Assembly: GCF_900258505.1 (NCBI RefSeq)
Contig: NZ_LT984895.1
Span: 1,946,928 to 2,010,927, forward strand
Direction of reading: 5' to 3'
Source: Brachybacterium timonense
GTDB lineage: Bacteria > Actinomycetota > Actinomycetes > Actinomycetales > Dermabacteraceae
Length of the DNA stretch: 64,000 nt
The notes under the pieces were generated by a model. The model was given only the letters and a program-made list of their open reading frames with translations. It did not search any database and was not told the DNA's origin. Below, in pieces: positions 8,709-15,769 of the stretch. Both the position numbers and the translations under genes were made by a program. Numbering within the stretch: position 1 is the stretch's first letter; each line of letters begins with the position of its first letter.

Positions 8709-8738
8709 TGAACATGTTCACTGAACATGTTCAGTATA
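8709..8738 (-). promoter_or_regulatory. Tandem palindromic operator over the tetR promoter
   Basis: Two copies of the perfect 12-bp palindrome TGAACATGTTCA (8709-8720 and 8722-8733) lie one base apart, just upstream of the regulator's ribosome binding site. A -10-like TATACT (complement of 8733-8738) abuts the second copy, with TCGACT 16 bases further upstream as a possible -35. The 13-bp repeat phase places two dimers on similar faces of the helix. The arrangement predicts autorepression by the adjacent TetR protein. Confidence 0.7.
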
Positions 8739-8781
8739 CATGCGATGGCAGCACAGTCGAGGCGCGCCGGTCGTGCACTTC

Positions 8782-9537
8782 TCAAGAAGTAGGGATGGCA
8801 CCGGTGGGGGCTTCTCGTTCTGCCCGTCTCTGGGCGATCCTTCGCTGGGTTTCATAGTGCGCATCAGACTCAGTGGAGAACAGCCACGTACCGAGACCGA
8901 GTGCTGGCCCGATGATCACGAAGACCAAGGCGAAGACTGCCATGGCGACAACAGCACTGCCACGAGCGAACAGCCACCAAAGGCCACGTCCAACAGGCGC
9001 AAGCAGGTCCTGCATCCATAGCTTCCGGGCAACCGCGTAGACGACGAGCAAGGCGACCGAACAGAATGCCATGATCGCCCCGAGAGCCAAGCTCGTGGAG
9101 CGCAACCAGTCAATGCCCCACTGCAATGAACCCAGTTGCACAGCGATCACCAGGAGAATCCAGGTCGTGCTCGCTGCTCGTGCACCGAACAGGCCCGCAG
9201 CCTGAGAATCGACATAAGACTCGTTACGTCGTGCGTTAAAGAACGGCATCACGAGCATGAGAAGCACGGCAACACCTGCCACCTGCACAAGGGCGTGACT
9301 TGACTGAGCATCCGGCTGAGCAAGGAACGAAGGGAGGTCGGATTCGAGCCAGGCCCCGACCCTCGGTACCCCAACCGCATTGAACAGGTCAGCGAGAACC
9401 TCACTGGGGCGCTGCTCGCGAACGTACGCGGCGATCGTCAAGATGCCAGCGACGCATCCGACATGTTGGTAGATCAGATCACTGTTGGTCTTCCAGTCCT
9501 TGATGAGCCCGGGTAGGGCTTTGACTGCTTCGATCAC
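8782..9537 (-). CDS. Multi-pass membrane protein of unknown function
   Basis: 251 residues from GTG 9537, which has GAGGAG spaced six bases away; ATG 9585 would add 16 residues but has only a weak site. After a ~50-residue amphipathic N-terminus there are about five hydrophobic helices, spread over residues 25-45 and 85-225, and a charged Arg/Glu-rich tail. No family is recognised. It is the first gene of the three-gene cassette on the - strand and lies 83 bases upstream of the TetR regulator. Its own promoter must lie between 9538 and 9652. Confidence 0.65.
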   Translation of the reverse strand: MIEAVKALPGLIKDWKTNSDLIYQHVGCVAGILTIAAYVREQRPSEVLADLFNAVGVPRVGAWLESDLPSFLAQPDAQSSHALVQVAGVAVLLMLVMPFFNARRNESYVDSQAAGLFGARAASTTWILLVIAVQLGSLQWGIDWLRSTSLALGAIMAFCSVALLVVYAVARKLWMQDLLAPVGRGLWWLFARGSAVVAMAVFALVFVIIGPALGLGTWLFSTESDAHYETQRRIAQRRAEREAPTGAIPTS

Positions 9538-9652
9538 GTCTTCTCCTCTCTGAGCTGCCTTCAGTCTGGCGGCCACCTCTGACATTTCCCGCGTGCAGCC
9601 GAGCGCACCTCCCTCGTAGGCAATCCGCCGCTGCGTAGAGAGGACTGTTGGG

Positions 9653-10447
9653 ATGGCGACGTTTGTTGATCCGGTGGCTGATGCTGCTGAGGCCTATGAG
9701 GGGTTGCGTGGGTTGGCGCACGCGACTCGCGCGTTTGAGGATCCGGTTGACATGTACCGGGTGTTGGGTGAGGTGTCGGGGTCGGTGCGGCTGTTGCGGC
9801 AGGTGCTGGACCAGCTGTCTCGTGCTCATGCTGATCACCGCGATATCGCGTTCACCGATGACCGCGCGCCGGCGGAGGCGGTGGCGTTGGCGGCGGCGGA
9901 TGAGTTGCATCAGGCCGCCGACGGGCTGGATGAGGTCGCTGATCGGGTGATGCGCGCGCACGAAGCGTCCGGTCGGATCGCCTGGCACACCCACACCAGC
10001 TCTGAACCGGTGCGTTCGCGGCGGTGGGTGAATGTGGTGTTCCTCCAGGGCAGTGAGGCCGATGAGGTGCTGGAGCTGATTGATGTGGAGGGGGTGCAGG
10101 CGGGGATTGCGCATCTGGCGCAGTGGGACTTCGGCGACGAAACCACTGGCGCGGCGTTCGTGAATGGTGAGGTGTACGACGAGCTGCCGGGTGGGCAGTG
10201 GGATCGCAGCTTCGAGGCCAACGGGTATGTGCTGATCTACAACCCGCAGATGGGGTATGTCGGGCTGGTCCGCGAACACCCCGACACCGTCCCTGACCCC
10301 AGTTACGACGAGGACGTCGTGGCGGCACGGGACGCGTTCAGCGGGGTCACGTCCGAGTCTCCGCGTCGTGCAGCTGAGGGCACGGATTGGTTCGCGCCCC
10401 CGACGGGCGGAGCAGCAGCATCGTCTTCGGTGGGGCGGTCGCTGTGA
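9653..10447 (+). CDS. Conjugation-module protein of unknown function
   Basis: 264 residues from ATG 9653, with GAGAGG about ten bases upstream. The first ~115 residues look like long amphipathic helices (Ala/Leu/Glu/Asp-rich, with a repeated DELHQAADG-DEVADR pattern). The second half, from about residue 120, is a mixed alpha/beta domain with WVNVVFLQG, AQWDFGDET and NPQMGYVGLVR, resembling small hypothetical proteins of other actinobacterial transfer operons. Its stop overlaps the ATPase start as GTGA, so it is coupled to the VirB4-like gene and probably takes part in transfer or its regulation. The function is not known. Confidence 0.7.
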   Translation: MATFVDPVADAAEAYEGLRGLAHATRAFEDPVDMYRVLGEVSGSVRLLRQVLDQLSRAHADHRDIAFTDDRAPAEAVALAAADELHQAADGLDEVADRVMRAHEASGRIAWHTHTSSEPVRSRRWVNVVFLQGSEADEVLELIDVEGVQAGIAHLAQWDFGDETTGAAFVNGEVYDELPGGQWDRSFEANGYVLIYNPQMGYVGLVREHPDTVPDPSYDEDVVAARDAFSGVTSESPRRAAEGTDWFAPPTGGAAASSSVGRSL

Positions 10448-11928
10448 GTGGCGAGAAGGAACGGCTGCACGCTGCGGTGTTGGTGTCCCCGGCCGCGGAA
10501 CGGCGCAAAGCTCGTAAGGCCCGGCGTCAGGCTGCGGCCCGGTTGCAGGCTGAGCAGGCCAGGGTCGAGCGGGAGGCGGTGAAGGCGAAAGCAGCGGCGG
10601 AACGGGAGGAGCGGAAGGCGACGACGTTTCTGCCGGCGGCTGGTGAGGCGGGGTCGGCGGCGTTGCGGTCGCCGGGCCGGTTGCGGTTGCCTCGGCATCA
10701 GGACACCTCGGCCACGTTGGCCGGGGCGTATCCGTTCATGGCCGAAGGCGGTCTGGGGTCGGATGGGGTGTTCGTCGGGCAGGACCTGTATTCGGGTGGC
10801 AGTTTCGTCTACGACCCGTGGGTCCTCTACGCCCGCGGGATCATCACCGCCCCGAACCTGGTGCTGGCGGGGATCGTCGGATCGGGCAAGTCGTCGTTGG
10901 CGAAGTCGCTGTATACGCGGTCGTTGCCGTTCGGGCGCCGCGTCTACGTCCCCGGCGACCCCAAGGGCGAACACACCGCGGTCGCCGAAGCGATGGGTGG
11001 GAAGGCGATCGTGCTCGGCCACGGCCTCCACACCCGCCTGAATCCCCTGGATGAGGGCCACCGCCCCGGCGGGCTCACCGACCAAGAGTGGGCGAGCACC
11101 GTCGCCTCCCGGCGCCGGGACCTGATCGGCGCGCTGGCCGAAACAGTGCTGGCGCGGGGGCTCACTCCGTTGGAGCACACCGCGATCGACCTCGCCCTCA
11201 CCGCGACGGTGGCGGAGAACGAGGTACCGATCCTGCCCATGGTCGTCGACCACATCCTCACCCCCAGCCACGACCCCGACGGGCGCCTGGCCGAGGACGG
11301 GCGCCTGGTCGGCCACGCGCTGCGGCGCCTGGTGGCTGGTGACCTCGCTGGCCTGTTCGACGGCCCCTCCACCGTGGCGTTCGATCCGGATCTGCCGATG
11401 ATCAGCCTGGACCTGTCGCGGGTGACGGAGAATTCCACCCTCATCAGCGTGTTGATGACCTGCAGTTCGGCGTGGATGGAATCCGCGCTGCTGGACCCGA
11501 ACGGTGGGCAGCGGTGGGTGATCTACGACGAGGCCTGGCGACTGATGTCCCATCCAGCGTTGTTGAAGCGGATGGATGCGCATTGGCGTCTGGCCCGGCA
11601 TTACGGGATCGCGAACATGCTGATCTTCCACAAACTCTCCGACCTCGACAACGTCGGCGACGAAGGCTCCGCCATGCGCTCGCTGGCCAACAGTCTGTTG
11701 GCGAATGCGGAGACGCGGATCGTCTACCGCCAGGAATCCGACCAGCTCGGCCCCACCGCCACCGCCCTCGGCCTGACCGGAACCGAACAGACCCTGCTGC
11801 CAAACCTTGGCGTGGGTCAGGGGCTGTGGCGGATCAAGAACCGCTCGTTCGTGATCCAGCACCAGCTCCACCCCGGCGAGCTGGAGCTGTTCGACACCAG
11901 CAGCCGCCTCACCGCAGGAGTCAAGTAA
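10444..11928 (+). CDS. VirB4-like conjugation ATPase
   Basis: 494 residues from GTG 10444 (GTGA overlap with the previous stop). A basic, Arg/Ala/Lys/Glu-rich coiled-coil-like N-terminus covers about residues 12-60. The ATPase domain has Walker A GIVGSGKSS with Lys149 and Walker B VIYDEAW with Asp362/Glu363, plus NLLANAETR and IVYRQE further on, as in VirB4/TraC. It lacks the usual VirB4 N-terminal domain, which may be supplied by the SCO6880-like protein at 6246-7733. Expected role: energising assembly of the mating channel at the inner membrane. The next gene starts at the overlapping TAATG. Confidence 0.9.
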   Translation: MSGEKERLHAAVLVSPAAERRKARKARRQAAARLQAEQARVEREAVKAKAAAEREERKATTFLPAAGEAGSAALRSPGRLRLPRHQDTSATLAGAYPFMAEGGLGSDGVFVGQDLYSGGSFVYDPWVLYARGIITAPNLVLAGIVGSGKSSLAKSLYTRSLPFGRRVYVPGDPKGEHTAVAEAMGGKAIVLGHGLHTRLNPLDEGHRPGGLTDQEWASTVASRRRDLIGALAETVLARGLTPLEHTAIDLALTATVAENEVPILPMVVDHILTPSHDPDGRLAEDGRLVGHALRRLVAGDLAGLFDGPSTVAFDPDLPMISLDLSRVTENSTLISVLMTCSSAWMESALLDPNGGQRWVIYDEAWRLMSHPALLKRMDAHWRLARHYGIANMLIFHKLSDLDNVGDEGSAMRSLANSLLANAETRIVYRQESDQLGPTATALGLTGTEQTLLPNLGVGQGLWRIKNRSFVIQHQLHPGELELFDTSSRLTAGVK

Positions 11929-12476
11929 TGCCCAAGCTTCCCGCCCTGAGACACCGCCGCAACAACGCGAGCGAGTCAGTGCCGGTGGTGTTGCGGCACG
12001 TGGTCATCACCGTCGACATCACCGGCACCCTGACCGTGACCGTCGACCAACAGCCGCATCTTCCGCCGGCCGGTGAGGTGTGGGGTCGGAGTGACTTCGC
12101 AGCCATCCTCGATGACCTCACCGAGCAGCGCCATATTCCCGTGCGAGTGGATGTCTATGAGTCCGACGGCAGCCACTTCACCGACATCATCCACGCCCAC
12201 CGACCACGCCGAACCCCCGAACCCGAGCCAGACACCCCAGCCCCTGCCGACGAGGAAGCCGCCACGGGTGATCCTGAACCTGAGGAAGCAAATCGGACGG
12301 CGGAATCGGAGCAGTTGGTGGGGTTCCTGCCCGGTGAGACGGTGCTCCTCGCCCAGATCGTTGAGGAAGTCGCGGCGGATGAGAACGGCACCATCACCCC
12401 ACCCGACACAACCGTGATGCCGATGGTGGTGGTCGGGCGGACCTCGGGGACCCTGATCGTGCAGGAGACGCGATGA
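11928..12476 (+). CDS. Conjugation-module protein of unknown function
   Basis: 182 residues from ATG 11928, one base overlapping the ATPase stop. The first ~95 residues are a compact alpha/beta domain rich in valine strands (VVLRHVVITV, LTVTVDQ). An acidic Pro/Glu-rich linker spans about residues 96-130, and a second small domain ends the protein. No signal or membrane helix, so it is probably cytoplasmic. The overlaps on both sides (TAATG with the VirB4-like gene, ATGA with the coupling protein) show it is expressed with the two ATPases. Function not recognised. Confidence 0.7.
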   Translation: MPKLPALRHRRNNASESVPVVLRHVVITVDITGTLTVTVDQQPHLPPAGEVWGRSDFAAILDDLTEQRHIPVRVDVYESDGSHFTDIIHAHRPRRTPEPEPDTPAPADEEAATGDPEPEEANRTAESEQLVGFLPGETVLLAQIVEEVAADENGTITPPDTTVMPMVVVGRTSGTLIVQETR

Positions 12477-14254
12477 GTACCTCGCAGCGGCAGAGTGGGT
12501 CGATGGGTGAGGAACTGACCAACGCCGCCCTCATCGGCCTCATCGCCCTATTCCTCCTCACCCTCGTGCTCCGCGCAACCGGGTCGGTCGCCGCGTTCCT
12601 CACCGGAGCACCCCAGCCCACAGCGAGCTGGGCCGCCGGCGCCGGGGTGTTGTTCAACCCCGGCGACCCCGCCGAAGCCCTCGCAGCCCCTGGCCTGAAC
12701 TCGGTCGCCTACTGGGTCACGACTGTCGTGGTGCTGGGCGGCATGGTCGCACTCGCGGGCTGGGGATGGGTCGCCTGGCGGCGCCGTTCCCACGCTCAGG
12801 AGGTGGATCCGCATCGGTTGGCGGGCACAGCGACGCGGCACGAGGTCGCCCAGGTCGCCTCCGAGAAGGCCCTTCTGAAACGGGCCTCAACGTTGCGGCC
12901 GTCGTTGGCTGATCCGACGCCGGGTGAGGTGGGGTATCGGCTCGGGACCTCGAAGGGTGTCGGGGTGTGGGCGAGTGTGGAGGACTCGATCCTGCTGATC
13001 GGCCCGCCCCGCTCCGGCAAAGGCCTGCACATCGTCATCCCCGCCATCCTCGACACCCCCGGCCCCGTCGTCACCACCAGCACGCGCCCCGACAACCTCA
13101 CCGCCACCCTGCGCGCCCGGCAGCGTCGTGGCCCGGTGGCGGTGTTCGATCCCCAGCACCTGGCCGAAGGGCTCCCGGCGGGGATGCGCTGGTCACCCGT
13201 CCGCGGCTGTGAGGATCCGCTGACGGCGATGATCCGCGCGACCGGGCTGGCGTCTGCCACCGGGTTGTCGGCTGGTGGTGTGGAGTCGGGTGGGTTCTGG
13301 GAGGGCAAGACCCGCACCGCCCTCCAATCCCTCCTCCACGCCGCGGCGTTGGACTCTCGAAAGCCGGCGGATTTGTTCCGGTGGACCCTCGATCCCGCCG
13401 CCGCAGCCGAAGCCGTCGCGATCCTCACCAACCACCCCAATGCAGCAGCCGGATGGGCCGACTCGCTGGGGGCGATGATCGACGCCGATCCCAAAACCCG
13501 CGACTCCATCTGGCAAGGCGTCGCCCTCGCCCTCGGCGCCCTCGCGGACCCCCGGGTCCTCGACGCGGTCACACCACTCGAGGGCGAGACCCCCTTCGAC
13601 CCCGAGACCTTCCTGCGCGAGTCCGGAACGCTCTACTTGCTCGCCACGGGTGCCGGCGCCGGGGCGTCGGCCGCGTTGGTGGCGGCGTTCATCGAAGACC
13701 TCATCGAAACCGCCCGGCGTCTCGCCGCCCGCTCACCCGGCGCACGCCTCGACCCACCCCTGCTGCTCGCGCTTGATGAGATCGGGAACCTCGCGCCGCT
13801 GCCGTCGCTGCCGACGTTGATGGCCGAAGGTGGCGGGACCGGGATCACCACCCTGCCCGTCTTGCAATCGCTCGCCCAGGCACGCGACAAGTGGTCCGAT
13901 CACCAAGCCGGAGCGATCTGGGACGCCGCCATCGTCAAACTCATCCTCGGGGGCGCCTCCAACAGTCGCGACCTTCAAGACCTCACCACCCTCATCGGCG
14001 AACGCGACGAATACACCGACTCCGTCACCCTCGGTGACCACGGGACCAGGTCGAATCAGCGCTCCGTGCGGCGGGTGCCGATCCTGCCACCGGACCGCAT
14101 CCGCACTCTCCCCTTCGGCACCGGCGTCACCCTGCTGCGCTCCGCGCCGCCGATCATCACCGACCTGACCGCCTGGCCCACCCGCTCCGACGCCGACACC
14201 CTCAAACGCGACCGCCGCGAACTGGAACAGCTCCTGCAGATCCCCCGTGCATGA
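12473..14254 (+). CDS. TraG/VirD4-type coupling ATPase
   Basis: 593 residues; an alternative start is Met11. Two N-terminal membrane helices (about residues 18-44 and 77-102) are followed by a cytosolic ATPase: Walker A GPPRSGKG with Lys183 and Walker B LLALDEIGNL with Asp435/Glu436. The segment GGTGITTLPVLQSLAQ after Walker B is typical of the TraG/VirD4 family. Coupling proteins bring the relaxase-DNA complex to the secretion channel; the relaxase itself is not in this window. The start overlaps the preceding stop as ATGA. Confidence 0.93.
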   Translation: MSTSQRQSGSMGEELTNAALIGLIALFLLTLVLRATGSVAAFLTGAPQPTASWAAGAGVLFNPGDPAEALAAPGLNSVAYWVTTVVVLGGMVALAGWGWVAWRRRSHAQEVDPHRLAGTATRHEVAQVASEKALLKRASTLRPSLADPTPGEVGYRLGTSKGVGVWASVEDSILLIGPPRSGKGLHIVIPAILDTPGPVVTTSTRPDNLTATLRARQRRGPVAVFDPQHLAEGLPAGMRWSPVRGCEDPLTAMIRATGLASATGLSAGGVESGGFWEGKTRTALQSLLHAAALDSRKPADLFRWTLDPAAAAEAVAILTNHPNAAAGWADSLGAMIDADPKTRDSIWQGVALALGALADPRVLDAVTPLEGETPFDPETFLRESGTLYLLATGAGAGASAALVAAFIEDLIETARRLAARSPGARLDPPLLLALDEIGNLAPLPSLPTLMAEGGGTGITTLPVLQSLAQARDKWSDHQAGAIWDAAIVKLILGGASNSRDLQDLTTLIGERDEYTDSVTLGDHGTRSNQRSVRRVPILPPDRIRTLPFGTGVTLLRSAPPIITDLTAWPTRSDADTLKRDRRELEQLLQIPRA

Positions 14255-14338
14255 CCGGGGTCGCGGGGTGCACCTGACCGGTACCAGCAGCCCACACCAC
14301 CAGCGGGCTGCAGTCCACGAGTTGAGAGGTACCGCGTC

Positions 14339-14788
14339 ATGGCCATCCGCACCCAGGAATCCCTGTCCGGGTTCATCGCATCCGATCCACAGCTGACCTA
14401 CACCGAACGCGGCGATGCCCGCTTCTACGCCCGCTACGGCCAAGAGAACTTCCAACGCGAAGAAGACGGCACCTTCACCAAACTGGAACCCTCCTTCGGC
14501 AACCTCGTGCTCTACCGCGTCACCGCCGAACGCGCCTTCGAACGCTTCACCAAAGGCGACCAGTTCGTCGCCGAAGGCTACGCCCACGACTACACCTACG
14601 AACGCGACGGACAGACCATCGCGGGCGAGGAGTTCGTCGCCAAGAAGATCGGCCACGACACCGCCCGCACCCGCTACGACGTCGACCGCACACCCCGCCA
14701 AGCTCTCGAACGTCAGGCGGCTGGGCAGGCCTTCGAACCACCCCAGCACCACCAAGCCACGCCTGCTGCCGACAGCCTCAGCATGTGA
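14339..14788 (+). CDS. Single-stranded DNA-binding-like protein of the element
   Basis: 149 residues from ATG 14339, with GAGAGG ten bases upstream. The N-terminus begins like element-borne SSB proteins (SLSGFIASDPQ), continues with a beta-rich OB-fold-like region to about residue 110 (LVLYRVTAERAF, KGDQFVAEGYA), and ends in a polar His/Gln/Pro tail. It lacks the acidic DDDIPF-type tip of host SSB, which would be expected to limit recruitment of host repair proteins. Probably it coats the transferred strand after entry. Confidence 0.75.
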   Translation: MAIRTQESLSGFIASDPQLTYTERGDARFYARYGQENFQREEDGTFTKLEPSFGNLVLYRVTAERAFERFTKGDQFVAEGYAHDYTYERDGQTIAGEEFVAKKIGHDTARTRYDVDRTPRQALERQAAGQAFEPPQHHQATPAADSLSM

Positions 14789-14804
14789 CCCGGGCGGACC
14801 GATC

Positions 14805-15425
14805 ATGAGCACATACACGCCCGAGCCCGACGTCCAGTACGAGGACCCCGGCATCCTCGACGACCACCCCCACACCCCCGACACCAGCGCGCTGCCAGAA
14901 CCACCGCACCCGATCAACTGGAACCTCCTGTCGGCGCAGGATCTGGAAGCCGAGCTGCTGGAGCTGAACCGGTGGGTCGACTGGCTCCGCCACACCTACG
15001 GCCTACCCGCCGCGGTCATCCCGCCCTACTGGCACCGCCACCCCGAACTTCTGTGGGAACTGTCCGCCCTGCACCTGCACTGGCTGTGCGCCTACGACCC
15101 CGAACAAAACGGCTCCGCACCCCTGGGATGGCACCGCGACTTCGCCGACGCCCGCCACCGCCTCCGTGACTGGGTCACCGCCTCCGGCACCCGCCTGGAC
15201 CGCGACCGACCCACCCGACAGACCACCTGGCCCGGCGAAGAACCCCAACCCACCCACGACGAGTCCGTCATCACCGACCGAGACGCCGACTTCGTCCAAT
15301 ACGTCATCGACCAGGTCAACGAACGACAGGCTGCCGAAGACGCCTTCTACGCCAGCCTGGATGACCGGATCGACCCGGCGACCGATGAGGTTCGCGACGA
15401 TGTTCTGGGTCCTGAGGGTGGTTGA
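14805..15425 (+). CDS. DUF4913-family protein
   Basis: 206 residues from ATG 14805, 16 bases after the SSB stop. A Pro/Asp-rich, probably disordered stretch covers residues 1-40. The DUF4913 region follows at about 45-125, with its Trp-rich signature: WVDWLRHTYGL, PPYWHRHPELLWEL and LHWLCAYD. DUF4913 proteins are common in actinobacterial mobile elements; their function is unknown. The C-terminal third is acidic. The downstream 65-residue gene begins two bases after its stop. Confidence 0.8.
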   Translation: MSTYTPEPDVQYEDPGILDDHPHTPDTSALPEPPHPINWNLLSAQDLEAELLELNRWVDWLRHTYGLPAAVIPPYWHRHPELLWELSALHLHWLCAYDPEQNGSAPLGWHRDFADARHRLRDWVTASGTRLDRDRPTRQTTWPGEEPQPTHDESVITDRDADFVQYVIDQVNERQAAEDAFYASLDDRIDPATDEVRDDVLGPEGG

Positions 15426-15427
15426 GG

Positions 15428-15625
15428 ATGGTGCGCCGGTATCGCCGCACCACGGCCCGAGTCGAGGCGGATCGGCCCCTGCGCGTGCGGTATGAGCCGC
15501 GTGAGGAGATCGATGTCGCGAAGGTTGCCGAGGTGTTGATCCGGATCGCGCTGCGCACCGCCGGCGACCAGCCCGTCGGGCAGTCCGGCGCCCATCTTCG
15601 TCGCCTGCTCGCAGCCGAACGCTAA
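15428..15625 (+). CDS. Small basic protein of the element
   Basis: 65 residues from ATG 15428; TTG 15422 is an alternative. The N-terminus is strongly basic (MVRRYRRTTARVE) and the middle is a helix, IDVAKVAEVLIRIALR. The size and charge suggest a DNA-associated or regulatory helper of the mobile element, but I do not recognise a family. It is the last gene before the integrase leader. Confidence 0.6.
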   Translation: MVRRYRRTTARVEADRPLRVRYEPREEIDVAKVAEVLIRIALRTAGDQPVGQSGAHLRRLLAAER

Positions 15626-15673
15626 ACTGGGTCCACATCAAGTTTCGGCGCTGTTGGCACCTGCTCTTGCTAA

Positions 15674-15696
15674 GCCCCGTTCGAGGGGTGTTCTTT
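15674..15696 (+). terminator. Weak hairpin plus T-rich run after the transfer genes
   Basis: A GCCCC/GGGGT stem with a six-base GTTCGA loop is followed by TGTTCTTTT. It would separate transfer-operon transcription from the integrase leader. The stem is short, so strength is doubtful. Confidence 0.35.
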
Positions 15697-15707
15697 TCGA
15701 CTCTGAC

Positions 15708-15768
15708 GTGACCGCCTCCGGCGCCCCACCCGCCCCCAGACATGTGGGGGCCTGTGAAAGGCGGTCAC
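15708..15768 (+). promoter_or_regulatory. Nested stem-loop leader covering the integrase ribosome binding site
   Basis: Outer arms GTGACCGCC (15708-15716) and GGCGGTCAC (15760-15768) are perfectly complementary. An inner stem CCCCC/GGGGG (15732-15736 with 15745-15749) sits between them. The downstream outer arm contains the AAAGGCGG ribosome binding site, and the ATG follows one base later. When folded, the structure should hide the site. This is read directly from the sequence; a regulatory role is inference. Confidence 0.5.
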
Positions 15769-15769
15769 C

